Assembly (NCBI GenBank): GCA_023425225.1
Contig: JAFADB010000186.1
Span: forward strand, 1-6,344
Length of the DNA stretch: 6,344 nucleotides
Direction: 5' to 3'
Source of the DNA: Pseudomonadota bacterium
Lineage (GTDB): Bacteria; Pseudomonadota; Gammaproteobacteria; Xanthomonadales; Xanthomonadaceae
In this document: positions 1 through 5,690 of the stretch, in pieces
Layout: the number at the start of each line of letters is the position of its first letter
Position numbering within the stretch: position 1 is the stretch's first letter
Notes under the pieces: generated by a model
Database searches by the model: none
Seen by the model: only the letters and a program-made list of their open reading frames with translations
What the model was told of the DNA's origin: nothing
Program-made: the position numbers and the translations under genes

Positions 1-242
1 CCGAGGAGCGGCGCCTGCTGTACGTGGGCATCACCCGCGCCAAGGAGCAGCTGTGGATGAGCCACAGCAAGCTCACCCGCAAGTTCGGCGAGCAGATCCG
101 GCTCAAGCCCAGCCGCTTCTTCGACGAGCTGCCGGCCGAGGAACTGCAGCGCGACGGCGCCGATCCGGTGGCCGACGCGCAGCGCAAGCAGGAGCGCGCC
201 AAGGCCGGCCTGGCGGCGATCCAGGCGCTGTTCGACCCGTAG
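1..242 (+). CDS. rep: ATP-dependent DNA helicase Rep, C-terminal end (partial)
   Basis: This is the 3' end of a superfamily 1A helicase; the reading frame enters at base 3 and gives 79 residues before a TAG stop. The first residues, EERRLLYVGITRAKEQL, are helicase motif VI, whose arginine in GITRA contacts the ATP gamma-phosphate. Downstream, KPSRFFDELPAEEL matches the region following motif VI in both Rep and UvrD, but the protein stops about 45 residues later. UvrD carries a longer tail with a Tudor-like domain there, so the short tail favours Rep. Rep is a 3'-to-5' helicase that clears proteins from DNA ahead of the replication fork. The choice of Rep over UvrD rests on tail length and the PSRF-ELP context recalled from the E. 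coli proteins. The start and motifs I to V lie outside the window. Confidence 0.88.
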   Translation, partial: EERRLLYVGITRAKEQLWMSHSKLTRKFGEQIRLKPSRFFDELPAEELQRDGADPVADAQRKQERAKAGLAAIQALFDP

Positions 243-267
243 GCCGGACCCGCGTAGCCGGACCCGC
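243..267. repeat. Short tandem direct repeat after rep
   Basis: The 11-base unit GCCGGACCCGC occurs twice, at 243-253 and 257-267, separated by GTA, which gives a period of 14. It starts immediately after the rep stop codon. The copy number is only two, so it may be a chance duplication. No function is evident. Confidence 0.6.
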
Positions 268-292
268 AAGCCGCAGCCCTGGTAGGCGCGGC

Positions 293-325
293 GCACCCGG
301 GTCATCGGTGCTTCCGGGTGCACCG
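293..325 (+). other. Overlapping, mutually exclusive hairpins in the rep-GNAT gap
   Basis: Two perfect inverted repeats share sequence. GCACCCGG at 293-300 pairs with CCGGGTGC at 314-321 (8 bp, 13-base loop). CGGTGC at 306-311 pairs with GCACCG at 320-325 (6 bp, 8-base loop). Both cannot form at once. No T-run follows on the plus strand, so this is not a standard intrinsic terminator for rep. It could still aid 3'-end formation or transcript stability. The rest of 243-427 shows no gene, and I see no clear promoter. Confidence 0.45.
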
Positions 326-427
326 TGCTTGCCCAAGTTACGCGCAGTTCGGCCGACACGCGGCCCCTTGCCAGCGCGTGCCGACGTGGCCACGCTGTAC
401 GGCAGTCTCCGCACCCGGCATCGGCCG

Positions 428-964
428 ATGACCCTGGTCACCGAAACCCCGCGCCTGCGTCTGCGCCTGCTCGATGCCGAGCGCGACCTGGCCGCGCTGC
501 TGGAGCTGCTCAACGATCCGGCCTTCCTGCACGGCATCGGCGACCGCGGCGTGCGCACGCTGGAGCAGGCCGCCGCCTTCCTGCGCCAATGGGGCGGTTT
601 CCGCTACGCGCAGTTCGGCTTCGGCCACTACGCGATCGAGGATCGCCAGGGCGCATTCCTCGGCACCGCCGGATTGATCCAGCGCGACGACCTGCCGGCG
701 CCCGACATCGGCTACGCGCTGCTGTCGGCCTACCACGGCCGCGGCTATGCCGAGGAAGCCGCGCGCGGCGTCATGGCCTACGCGCGCGAGGTGCTGAAGC
801 TGCCACGCCTGCTCGGCATCGCCTCGCCGGACAACGTGCGTTCGATCCGTCTGCTGGAGAAGCTCGGCCTGCGCTACCGGGGCGAGTACGTCATGCACGA
901 CGGCAAGCGGGATGCGCTGTACGCGATCGAGTTCGGCGACGCACAGGCAGACGTGGAGCGTTAG
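428..964 (+). CDS. GNAT family N-acetyltransferase (RimJ/RimL type)
   Basis: A 178-residue cytoplasmic acetyltransferase that would move an acetyl group from acetyl-CoA to an amine; the substrate cannot be told. The N-terminus, TETPRLRLRLL, is the usual first strand of the Acetyltransf_3 (RimJ/RimL/SpeG-like) family. The acetyl-CoA pyrophosphate loop is at residues 102-110 (YHGRGYAEE). The family signature SPDNVRSIRLLEKLGL at 133-148 follows, where an asparagine and the EKLGL helix complete the CoA site. The length fits the family. The frame stays open far upstream, but ATG 428 is chosen because the fold begins there; the upstream translation is arginine- and proline-rich and unlike protein. 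The Shine-Dalgarno match before this ATG is poor. It lies 185 bases after rep and converges on the quiB gene. Members include ribosomal-protein acetyltransferases and antibiotic or toxin modifiers; nothing here selects among them. Confidence 0.9.
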   Translation: MTLVTETPRLRLRLLDAERDLAALLELLNDPAFLHGIGDRGVRTLEQAAAFLRQWGGFRYAQFGFGHYAIEDRQGAFLGTAGLIQRDDLPAPDIGYALLSAYHGRGYAEEAARGVMAYAREVLKLPRLLGIASPDNVRSIRLLEKLGLRYRGEYVMHDGKRDALYAIEFGDAQADVER

Positions 965-1419
965 GGCGATTGTTGCCAGCTCCTCCTCCCGTTCACGGGA
1001 CCACGGCCCCTTTTCTGGGGAAGGTGGCGCGCAGCGCCGGATGAGGGCGCTTATGTGGTGGCTTTCCCATGCTCCAGGCAGCCCCCATCCGCCCTTCGGG
1101 CACCCCCGCCTTCGCGGGGGCAGGGAGCAGCGCTCGCTCATCCGGAATCGCCGCGGAGCCTCTTGCGGGAGAAGGGAGGTTGCCTGTTCCTGTTTCGGGG
1201 TGAAAAGACAGGTGAAGGCAGGAACCCGATGCCGGTGCTTTGAGGGAGGGACCGTGGGATTCCATTGCTCACCGTGCAAGTCGCTGGGTCCCCGCCTGCG
1301 CGGGGACGACGGATTGCGAGTGTGCACCGTGCTACTTCGACTGGCCGATGATCGGCCGCGCATTGTTCCGGACAGTCGCGACGACGGATCGATCCCTCGA
1401 CAACGGCGGAGTTTCCCCG
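965..1419. repeat. Gene-free convergent gap with a cluster of REP-like palindromic repeats
   Basis: No believable gene lies here; the open frames are translations of repeats. Perfect stems visible are TCCCGT/ACGGGA (987-1000), GGCGC/GCGCC (1026-1038), GCCC/GGGC (1091-1101), CCCCCGC/GCGGGGG (1103-1120) and GTCCCCGC/GCGGGGAC (1288-1307). A module of a small hairpin followed by GGATGAGGG or GGATGGGGG occurs on the plus strand at 1026-1047 and on the minus strand at 1082-1102. A degenerate third copy ending GGATGAG lies on the minus strand at 1137-1158. CCGGATGAG at 1037-1045 is exactly inverted at 1137-1145. GTTCCTG at 1186-1192 pairs with CAGGAAC at 1219-1225. Such elements are common in intergenic DNA of Xanthomonas and relatives, as far as I recall. 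Their position between convergent genes fits a role in mRNA 3' ends. Confidence 0.75.
1284..1312. repeat. REP-type palindrome (GTCCCCGC-CTGC-GCGGGGAC)
   Basis: A perfect 8-bp stem with a CTGC loop (1288-1307), flanked by CTGG on the left and GACGG on the right. This core with these flanks is a widespread short repeat in many GC-rich Proteobacteria. Read in frame it gives the well-known spurious peptide WVPACAGTT, which is seen here in the plus-strand frame. It is listed separately because it is distinct from the GGATGAGG module further left. Confidence 0.7.
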
Positions 1420-1446
1420 AAAAAGAACGGCGCCCTTAGGCGCCGT
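1420..1446 (-). terminator. Intrinsic terminator of the quinate gene cluster
   Basis: On the minus strand ACGGCGCC (complement of 1439-1446) pairs perfectly with GGCGCCGT (complement of 1427-1434) around a four-base loop, TAAG. It is followed by TCTTTTT (complement of 1420-1426). This is a textbook rho-independent terminator, with the hairpin starting 27 bases after the quiB stop codon. The plus strand lacks a T-run after the stem, so it works only for minus-strand transcription. Confidence 0.9.
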
Positions 1447-1473
1447 CCTTCGCGAACAGTCAGCTCGACGCGA

Positions 1474-2379
1474 TCACTTGCTGCCGCTCACCGAGGCGTG
1501 GATCACGTCCAGCACCTGACGCAGCTGCTTGACGTCGACCTGGCCGGGCGCCGACGGCACGCCGATCATGCCGAAGGTCATGTCGCTGCCGAACACCTCG
1601 CCGGACAGCCGCGAGATCGCGCCCAGCCCGCCCATCGACATGGTCAGCTGCGGCTTGAGCGAATACTTGGCGCGCACCTGCTCGGTGGCGTCGAGCAGCT
1701 TGAGCACGTCGGCCGGGCTCTTGGGCATGACCGCGATCTTGAGCACGTCCGCGCCCAGCGCGTCCTGCCTGCGCAGGCGGGCGACGATCTCCTCGGTGGC
1801 CGGGGTGGCCTGGAAATCATGGCTGGACATGACGATGCGGGTGCCGGCCTTGTGCGCGGCGGCCACCACCTGCTCGACCACCTTTTGCTCGCGGAACATC
1901 TCCACGTCCAGCAGGTCGATGAAGTCGGCCTTGATCAGCGCCAGGTACAGCGTGCCGTAGTCGGCGTCGCTGATGGGCTTGGCGCCGCCCTCGGCCTTGG
2001 TGCGGAAGGTGAGGATCATCGGCTTGCCCTGCGCGGCCTGGGCCACCTGCTTGCCCAGCGCGGCGACTTGCGCCGGGTCGGTGGCGAAGTCCAGGTAGTC
2101 GATGCGGAACTCGATCAGGTCGGCATCGGGGTTGGCGCCGATCACGCGCGCCTGCTCCAGCACCTGCTGGGCGTTGGCGCCGGTGGTCGGGACGATGGTC
2201 TTGGGCGCGCCCTGGCCGATGACGGTGTTGCGGATGGTGAATGGCTGGGCGTGGCGCACGTTCACCGTGGCGGCGCCGGCGCTGGTGGGCGCGGCGGCCA
2301 GTGCGTCGGTGGTGCCGGCGGCCAGCATCGGGCCGGCGAGGAAAGCGGAGATGGCGAGCATCAGGATGCGGTTGTTCAT
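1474..2379 (-). CDS. quiB: Periplasmic type I 3-dehydroquinate dehydratase (catabolic)
   Basis: A 301-residue class I (Schiff-base) dehydroquinase that converts 3-dehydroquinate to 3-dehydroshikimate. Residues 1-28 form a signal peptide (hydrophobic core 5-21, likely cut after DALA), so it should act in the periplasm, unlike the cytoplasmic biosynthetic enzyme AroD. Catalytic residues are all visible: E90 and R92 (EFRID), R126 and E130 (TFRTKAEGG), H187 (SSHDF), the Schiff-base lysine K214 (LKIAVMP), R257 (AISR), and S276 and Q280 (SAPGQ). They sit at a constant offset of 44 from the Salmonella AroD numbering as I recall it. The ATG at 2379 is chosen over an upstream one at 2403 because the signal peptide starts there and AAGG lies 8 bases before it. 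It is the last gene of the group, 72 bases after quiX and just before a terminator. Secretion and neighbours indicate quinate breakdown rather than aromatic synthesis. Confidence 0.92.
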   Translation of the reverse strand: MNNRILMLAISAFLAGPMLAAGTTDALAAAPTSAGAATVNVRHAQPFTIRNTVIGQGAPKTIVPTTGANAQQVLEQARVIGANPDADLIEFRIDYLDFATDPAQVAALGKQVAQAAQGKPMILTFRTKAEGGAKPISDADYGTLYLALIKADFIDLLDVEMFREQKVVEQVVAAAHKAGTRIVMSSHDFQATPATEEIVARLRRQDALGADVLKIAVMPKSPADVLKLLDATEQVRAKYSLKPQLTMSMGGLGAISRLSGEVFGSDMTFGMIGVPSAPGQVDVKQLRQVLDVIHASVSGSK

Positions 2380-2410
2380 GGCAATGACCTTGAGTCTAGG
2401 CAATTGGAGC

Positions 2411-2434
2411 GGCGGCAGCGAACCGGCTGCCGCC
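2411..2434 (-). other. Intercistronic hairpin after quiX
   Basis: GGCGGCAGC at 2411-2419 and GCTGCCGCC at 2426-2434 form a perfect 9-bp stem with a six-base loop, 17 bases after the quiX stop on the minus strand. No T-run follows, so full termination is unlikely. It may protect the upstream message from 3' exonucleases or cause partial termination before quiB. Confidence 0.6.
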
Positions 2435-2451
2435 GGTGGGCGCTGCGGCGG

Positions 2452-3816
2452 TCAGAAGGTGATCTTGGCCTGCAGGCCGAGCGCCAGCACGTTGTCGGTG
2501 TTCTTGTAGCGGAACGTGCCGGGGTTGGTGATGTACTGCACGTCCGGACGCAGCGACAGCCACGGCTTGACCTGGAAGGTATAGGCCACCTCCCACAGTT
2601 CCTCGGCCTGGTTGAGCTCCCAGTCCGGGTCGCTGATCAGGCCCATCGCCTGCAGCTGCAGTTGCTGCTGCAGCAGGTGCTGGTTGATCGAGGCGCGCAC
2701 GTAGCCCACCGCCACGCGGTCCTGTGGGCGGCCGTGGAAGATCCCCTGGTACACGAAGCCGCCGGAGAACCAGCGGTGCATCACCGCGGTCTGCTGCGAC
2801 TGCGCGGTGTACTGCGCGAACAGGCTCAGGCCGCCGTTGACCGCGTTGTTGGTGATCTTCTGGTCGGTCATGATGTAGCCGCCCTCGCGATGATCGGCGA
2901 TCAGCGCGTTGCGGTTGCCGACCATCCTCGCGTCCGAGGTGTCGTAGTAGTAGCCGATCTTGTAGTGGCCGGGGAAGTTGCCCTTGTTGGCGGTGCCCGG
3001 CGCCCATTCGAACTCGATCGGGTACAGGTGGCCGGTGGTGCCGTGCTCGTGCAGGCTCCAGCGGTTGGCCTCCAGGTTGTACTGGGTGTTGACCAGCACC
3101 ATGCCGGTGCGCAGCGTCGTCTCCGGCGTGGGATGCACGGTGACGTGGGTGGCCCAGCGCGGCCGCGGCCAGTTGGTCCAGCCGGCACTGGTGGACAGCG
3201 AGATCGGGTGCGCGCACAGCGCGGCGTTGACGAAGTTGGTCATGATCTGGTTGATGCCGAAATCATTGCCCATCACGTAGAAGCCGGCCTTCCAGTTGAG
3301 CTTCTTGTCGAGGAAGTTCTGGTCGTAGCTCAGTTCGGTCAGGCGGGTGAACTGGTCGCTGTAGATCTCCTGGATCGGCATGTAGTCGTTGCCGGCCAGT
3401 TCCTGCGAGGCGCCGCGGCCGCGCCGGTCGTTGATGGTCAGGTGGAAGCGGCCATCGCCCCAGAAGCGGGTGAGCTTGCCCATGTCCAGGTCCACGCCGA
3501 CCTGGGTCTGGAAGGCATTGCGCGCGCTGTGGTTGATGCCGCCGTCCACCACGCCCGCCGCCTCGGTGATGAAGCCGCCGCGGAAGGCCACGCCGTTGGC
3601 CGCCCACTCGCTGCGCTTGCCGTTCCAGTCGCCGGTCATGGTCTTGCCGGTGTACAGGTCCGGCGCCGCCGATGCGGCCGCCGACGCCGGCGCGGCACCC
3701 GCGCCGGACGCGTCGGCGTCCTCGGCCATGGCGCCCCATGCGGACGTCGCCAGGGCGCAGGCCACCAGCAGCGGCAGCGCTGCATGGCGGGGATGTCTGT
3801 ATCTGATCGTGTTCAT
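2452..3816 (-). CDS. quiX: OprB-family outer-membrane porin, probable quinate-uptake porin QuiX
   Basis: A 454-residue outer-membrane beta-barrel protein. Residues 1-31 are a signal peptide ending AMA, followed by an alanine-rich linker (33-51). The OprB family start is seen at 60-75 (MTGDWNGKRSEWAANG), and the closing strands at 406-454 include the family-typical PWLSLRPDVQYI-NPG and end in a C-terminal phenylalanine recognised by the Bam machinery. Length matches the carbohydrate-selective porin family. OprB itself passes glucose and other sugars, but the Acinetobacter qui operon carries a porin-like gene, quiX, and the position between quiC and quiB here supports the same role for quinate or shikimate. 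The start at 3816 is preceded by GAGG with 7-base spacing and begins the signal peptide; an upstream in-frame ATG at 3909 gives a non-secretory leader. The family call is firm; the substrate is inferred from neighbours. Confidence 0.85.
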   Translation of the reverse strand: MNTIRYRHPRHAALPLLVACALATSAWGAMAEDADASGAGAAPASAAASAAPDLYTGKTMTGDWNGKRSEWAANGVAFRGGFITEAAGVVDGGINHSARNAFQTQVGVDLDMGKLTRFWGDGRFHLTINDRRGRGASQELAGNDYMPIQEIYSDQFTRLTELSYDQNFLDKKLNWKAGFYVMGNDFGINQIMTNFVNAALCAHPISLSTSAGWTNWPRPRWATHVTVHPTPETTLRTGMVLVNTQYNLEANRWSLHEHGTTGHLYPIEFEWAPGTANKGNFPGHYKIGYYYDTSDARMVGNRNALIADHREGGYIMTDQKITNNAVNGGLSLFAQYTAQSQQTAVMHRWFSGGFVYQGIFHGRPQDRVAVGYVRASINQHLLQQQLQLQAMGLISDPDWELNQAEELWEVAYTFQVKPWLSLRPDVQYITNPGTFRYKNTDNVLALGLQAKITF

Positions 3817-4051
3817 GGTACCGCCTCGTTCTAGGTTGATCTTCGTCGTCGTTGTCGTATTGCCGGTGGCACTGCCGGTATCCGCCTGCATCGTGCAGGC
3901 GCGTCGCACGGTCGCCGGGACATTGCAGGGGCAATGTCGGCGGAAGGGCCGTTGCGGCAGCGCCGGCCGGGGAAGAGGGACGCAACGCCGGAGGGGGCGG
4001 CGCTGCGTGGGTGGTGCGGGCGCCTCGTCGCGCCCGCACCGCCCGGGGGGC
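3817..4051 (-). promoter_or_regulatory. Structured quiC-quiX intercistronic region with three stem-loops
   Basis: This 235-base gap has no gene but three perfect inverted repeats. GGTGCGGGCGC/GCGCCCGCACC at 4013-4040 (11-bp stem, six-base loop) lies 11 bases after the quiC stop. GACATTGC/GCAATGTC is at 3919-3938 (8-bp stem, AGGG loop). CGCCTGCA/TGCAGGCG is at 3883-3901 (8-bp stem, three-base loop). TGCCGGT is also repeated directly at 3861 and 3873. No stem has a T-tract on the minus strand. The first stem probably defines or protects the quiC 3' end. The others could be processing sites, or operators or leader structure for a quiX promoter; I see no clear -35/-10 pair. Confidence 0.55.
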
Positions 4052-5629
4052 TTACTTGCGCAGCGCCAGCGGCTGGCTCAGCGGCGAGGTGGCGCCATCG
4101 ACGGTGGTGACCGTGGCGGTGAAGTTCGCCGCACCGGCCGCGTCGGCGGCCTCGACCAGGTAGCTGAAGCTGGCCTTGCCCTGCGCATCCACCGGCACCT
4201 TGACGAAGCCCAGGTAGCGCTCGGCCTCGGTCATGCCCGGCTTGCTGTTGGCGAACAGCTCCACCCGGTACAGCGTGTTGGGCTGGCCGTCGAAGCGGCC
4301 CTGCACTTCCACGCCCTTGGCGCCGCGCCTGGCGGCCAGCAGGGTCGGGGCGGCCTGGCCGTAGTTCGGTGCCGGCTCGCAGTCGGCGACGTTGCCGTCC
4401 AGCGCGCAGACCTTCTCCAGCTTGGCCGGATCGCTCTCCACGCCGCCGCCGCGGTCGCCGACGAACTTGGCATGCTCCAGGCCCGGCACGTTGAACACGA
4501 TCGCGCCCTTGAGCTCTTCCACGCACGAGCCGCCGGCGTAGCAGCGCTTGATGTCCTTGCCGTTGTCGTACATCGCGTTGCCGGTGATGGTGTTGATCGC
4601 CGGGCCGGCGACGCGGTTCCTGCCGGGTGCCGCATCCGGGCCGGGAGCGGCCTGCGGGCGCACCGACACCGCCACGCGGTTGCCGTACATGGTGTTGCCG
4701 TCGACGATGTTGCCGGTGCCGCTCAGGGTCACCGCCGAGGACAGCCCGGTGAAGGTGTTGGCGGCGATGTAGTTGCGGTTGCCCCAGTTCAGCTGCACGC
4801 CGTCGGACAGGTTCTCCCAGTGGTTGCGCACGATGGTGTTGTCGTTGCCCCACAGGATCTCCAGGCCCTGCGAAGGCTCGTCGTTGTCGGCGTCGCTGCT
4901 GGTGATGAAGTTGTCGGCGATCAGGTTGAACGCGGCGCCGCGGGTCAGTTCCATCGCATCGCCGTTGCTGATGAAGGTGTTGCGCAGGATCTTGTTGTGC
5001 ACCGTGGTGGTGGCGGTGGAATTGCCGTTGCCGTCGTCGCCGGTCAGCATCACGCCGGTGGCGCCCTTGTTGCGCACGATGCGGTTGTCGGTGATCAGGT
5101 TGCCGCTGGCGCGGTTGATCAGGATGCCGATGCAGAAGTTGCTGACCTCCAGGCCTCGGATCTCCACCGCCTCGGTGTCGCGCAGGATCAGCCCCGGGTT
5201 GGTGGTGGAGCGCACGTTGGTGCCCCACTGGCCGGGTACCGCGCCGGGGCAGGCGCGCGCGCCGTCGCCGACCACGTAGGCCGAGCCGTCGATGGCCACG
5301 TAGGTGCCGTTGCGCGCGTAGTCCACGTTCTCGATCACCACCGGGCCCTTGATCGGCGGCAGCTCGCGGGCGGGCTTGATGATGTAGGGGCCGTCGCCGA
5401 TCGCCGACAGCTCGATGCGGTAGTGGCCGGGATTGGCGTTGTTCTTCTCCAGCGCCCAGCGCAGGGTGCCCTCGCTGCCGTCGTCGGCGTAGCTGGTCAC
5501 CTTGATGACCTCCTGCGCGCCGCGCGGCAGCGCCGGGCCGGCCAGCGTCTGCGAGAACGCCGGCGTGGCGAGCAGCGCCAGTGCCAGCAGCGAATACGGT
5601 GCCTTGCGGGCGGGGATCTTGATGCTCAT
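4052..5629 (-). CDS. quiC: Secreted right-handed beta-helix protein, probable 3-dehydroshikimate dehydratase QuiC
   Basis: A 525-residue exported protein. Residues 1-26 are a signal peptide (cut likely AFS/Q). Residues 44-66 hold the TLRWALEKNNANPG segment that often opens secreted beta-helix proteins. From about 140 to 380 there are Asn-rich rungs of beta-helix type, for example NLITDNRIVRN (177-187), NKILRNTFISN (212-222), NTIVRNHWEN (264-273) and NYIAANTFTG (286-295). A beta-sandwich-like C-terminus follows from about 425. Conserved-looking acidic loops are GDDGNGN (197-203) and SQGLEILWGNDN (253-264). Six cysteines (127, 166, 363, 369, 408, 417) could form disulfides in the periplasm. The fold alone suggests a polysaccharide enzyme, but the adjacent quiX and secreted quiB genes match the Acinetobacter quinate operon, whose QuiC makes protocatechuate from 3-dehydroshikimate. 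The beta-helix fold is seen from sequence; the enzyme role is inferred mainly from context and remembered family resemblance. Confidence 0.75.
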   Translation of the reverse strand: MSIKIPARKAPYSLLALALLATPAFSQTLAGPALPRGAQEVIKVTSYADDGSEGTLRWALEKNNANPGHYRIELSAIGDGPYIIKPARELPPIKGPVVIENVDYARNGTYVAIDGSAYVVGDGARACPGAVPGQWGTNVRSTTNPGLILRDTEAVEIRGLEVSNFCIGILINRASGNLITDNRIVRNKGATGVMLTGDDGNGNSTATTTVHNKILRNTFISNGDAMELTRGAAFNLIADNFITSSDADNDEPSQGLEILWGNDNTIVRNHWENLSDGVQLNWGNRNYIAANTFTGLSSAVTLSGTGNIVDGNTMYGNRVAVSVRPQAAPGPDAAPGRNRVAGPAINTITGNAMYDNGKDIKRCYAGGSCVEELKGAIVFNVPGLEHAKFVGDRGGGVESDPAKLEKVCALDGNVADCEPAPNYGQAAPTLLAARRGAKGVEVQGRFDGQPNTLYRVELFANSKPGMTEAERYLGFVKVPVDAQGKASFSYLVEAADAAGAANFTATVTTVDGATSPLSQPLALRK

Positions 5630-5635
5630 CGTCTG

Positions 5636-5642
5636 TTTCCTC
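5636..5642 (-). promoter_or_regulatory. Strong ribosome binding site of quiC
   Basis: GAGGAAA on the minus strand ends six bases before the quiC ATG, a good anti-16S match at normal spacing. It supports the chosen start. It sits in an unstructured A/C-rich leader that follows the UPF0306 gene. Confidence 0.75.
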
Positions 5643-5690
5643 GTTGTTGCGTGTGTCGTCGTGTCGTTGGAAAGGGGAGGACGGGGCGTG

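Noticed and set aside
53..427. A longer acetyltransferase starting far upstream of 428
   Set aside because: It would overlap the end of rep in another frame, and its translation is rich in R, G, P and A without structure; the GNAT fold begins exactly at ATG 428.
987..1016. Intrinsic terminator for the acetyltransferase (TCCCGT/ACGGGA stem, TTTT at 1011-1014)
   Set aside because: The stem has only 6 bp with a two-base loop, and the four Ts lie 10 bases beyond it, interrupted by GC-rich sequence. It fits better as part of the repeat cluster.
965..1419. CRISPR array
   Set aside because: The repeats are short, palindromic, in both orientations and irregularly spaced, with no constant repeat-spacer period and no cas gene.
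912..1439. Small genes in the convergent gap on either strand
   Set aside because: The open frames translate palindromic repeats (for example PHPALRATFPRKG on the minus strand), known as false proteins in GC-rich genomes. They lack good ribosome sites and domains.
1474..2379. Annotation as biosynthetic AroD
   Set aside because: The signal peptide and the position next to a porin and another secreted protein point to periplasmic catabolism. The fold and reaction are the same, so only the pathway assignment changes.
2452..3816. QuiX as a lipoprotein because LVAC at residues 17-20 resembles a lipobox
   Set aside because: The hydrophobic stretch continues past the cysteine and a normal AMA cleavage site follows at 31. 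OprB-family barrels are integral outer-membrane proteins, not lipoproteins.
1240..3834. Plus-strand open frame of 864 codons opposite quiB and quiX
   Set aside because: It is the antisense shadow of two genes with clear family motifs. Its product is full of H, V, G, L and R in the way GC-rich antisense frames are, and it begins inside a repeat that gives the spurious WVPACAGTT peptide.
4052..5629. Pectate lyase, NosD or alginate epimerase for the beta-helix protein
   Set aside because: These share the fold, but I see none of the neighbours or motifs that would support them (no nos genes, no pectin or alginate genes), while both adjacent genes are of quinate type.
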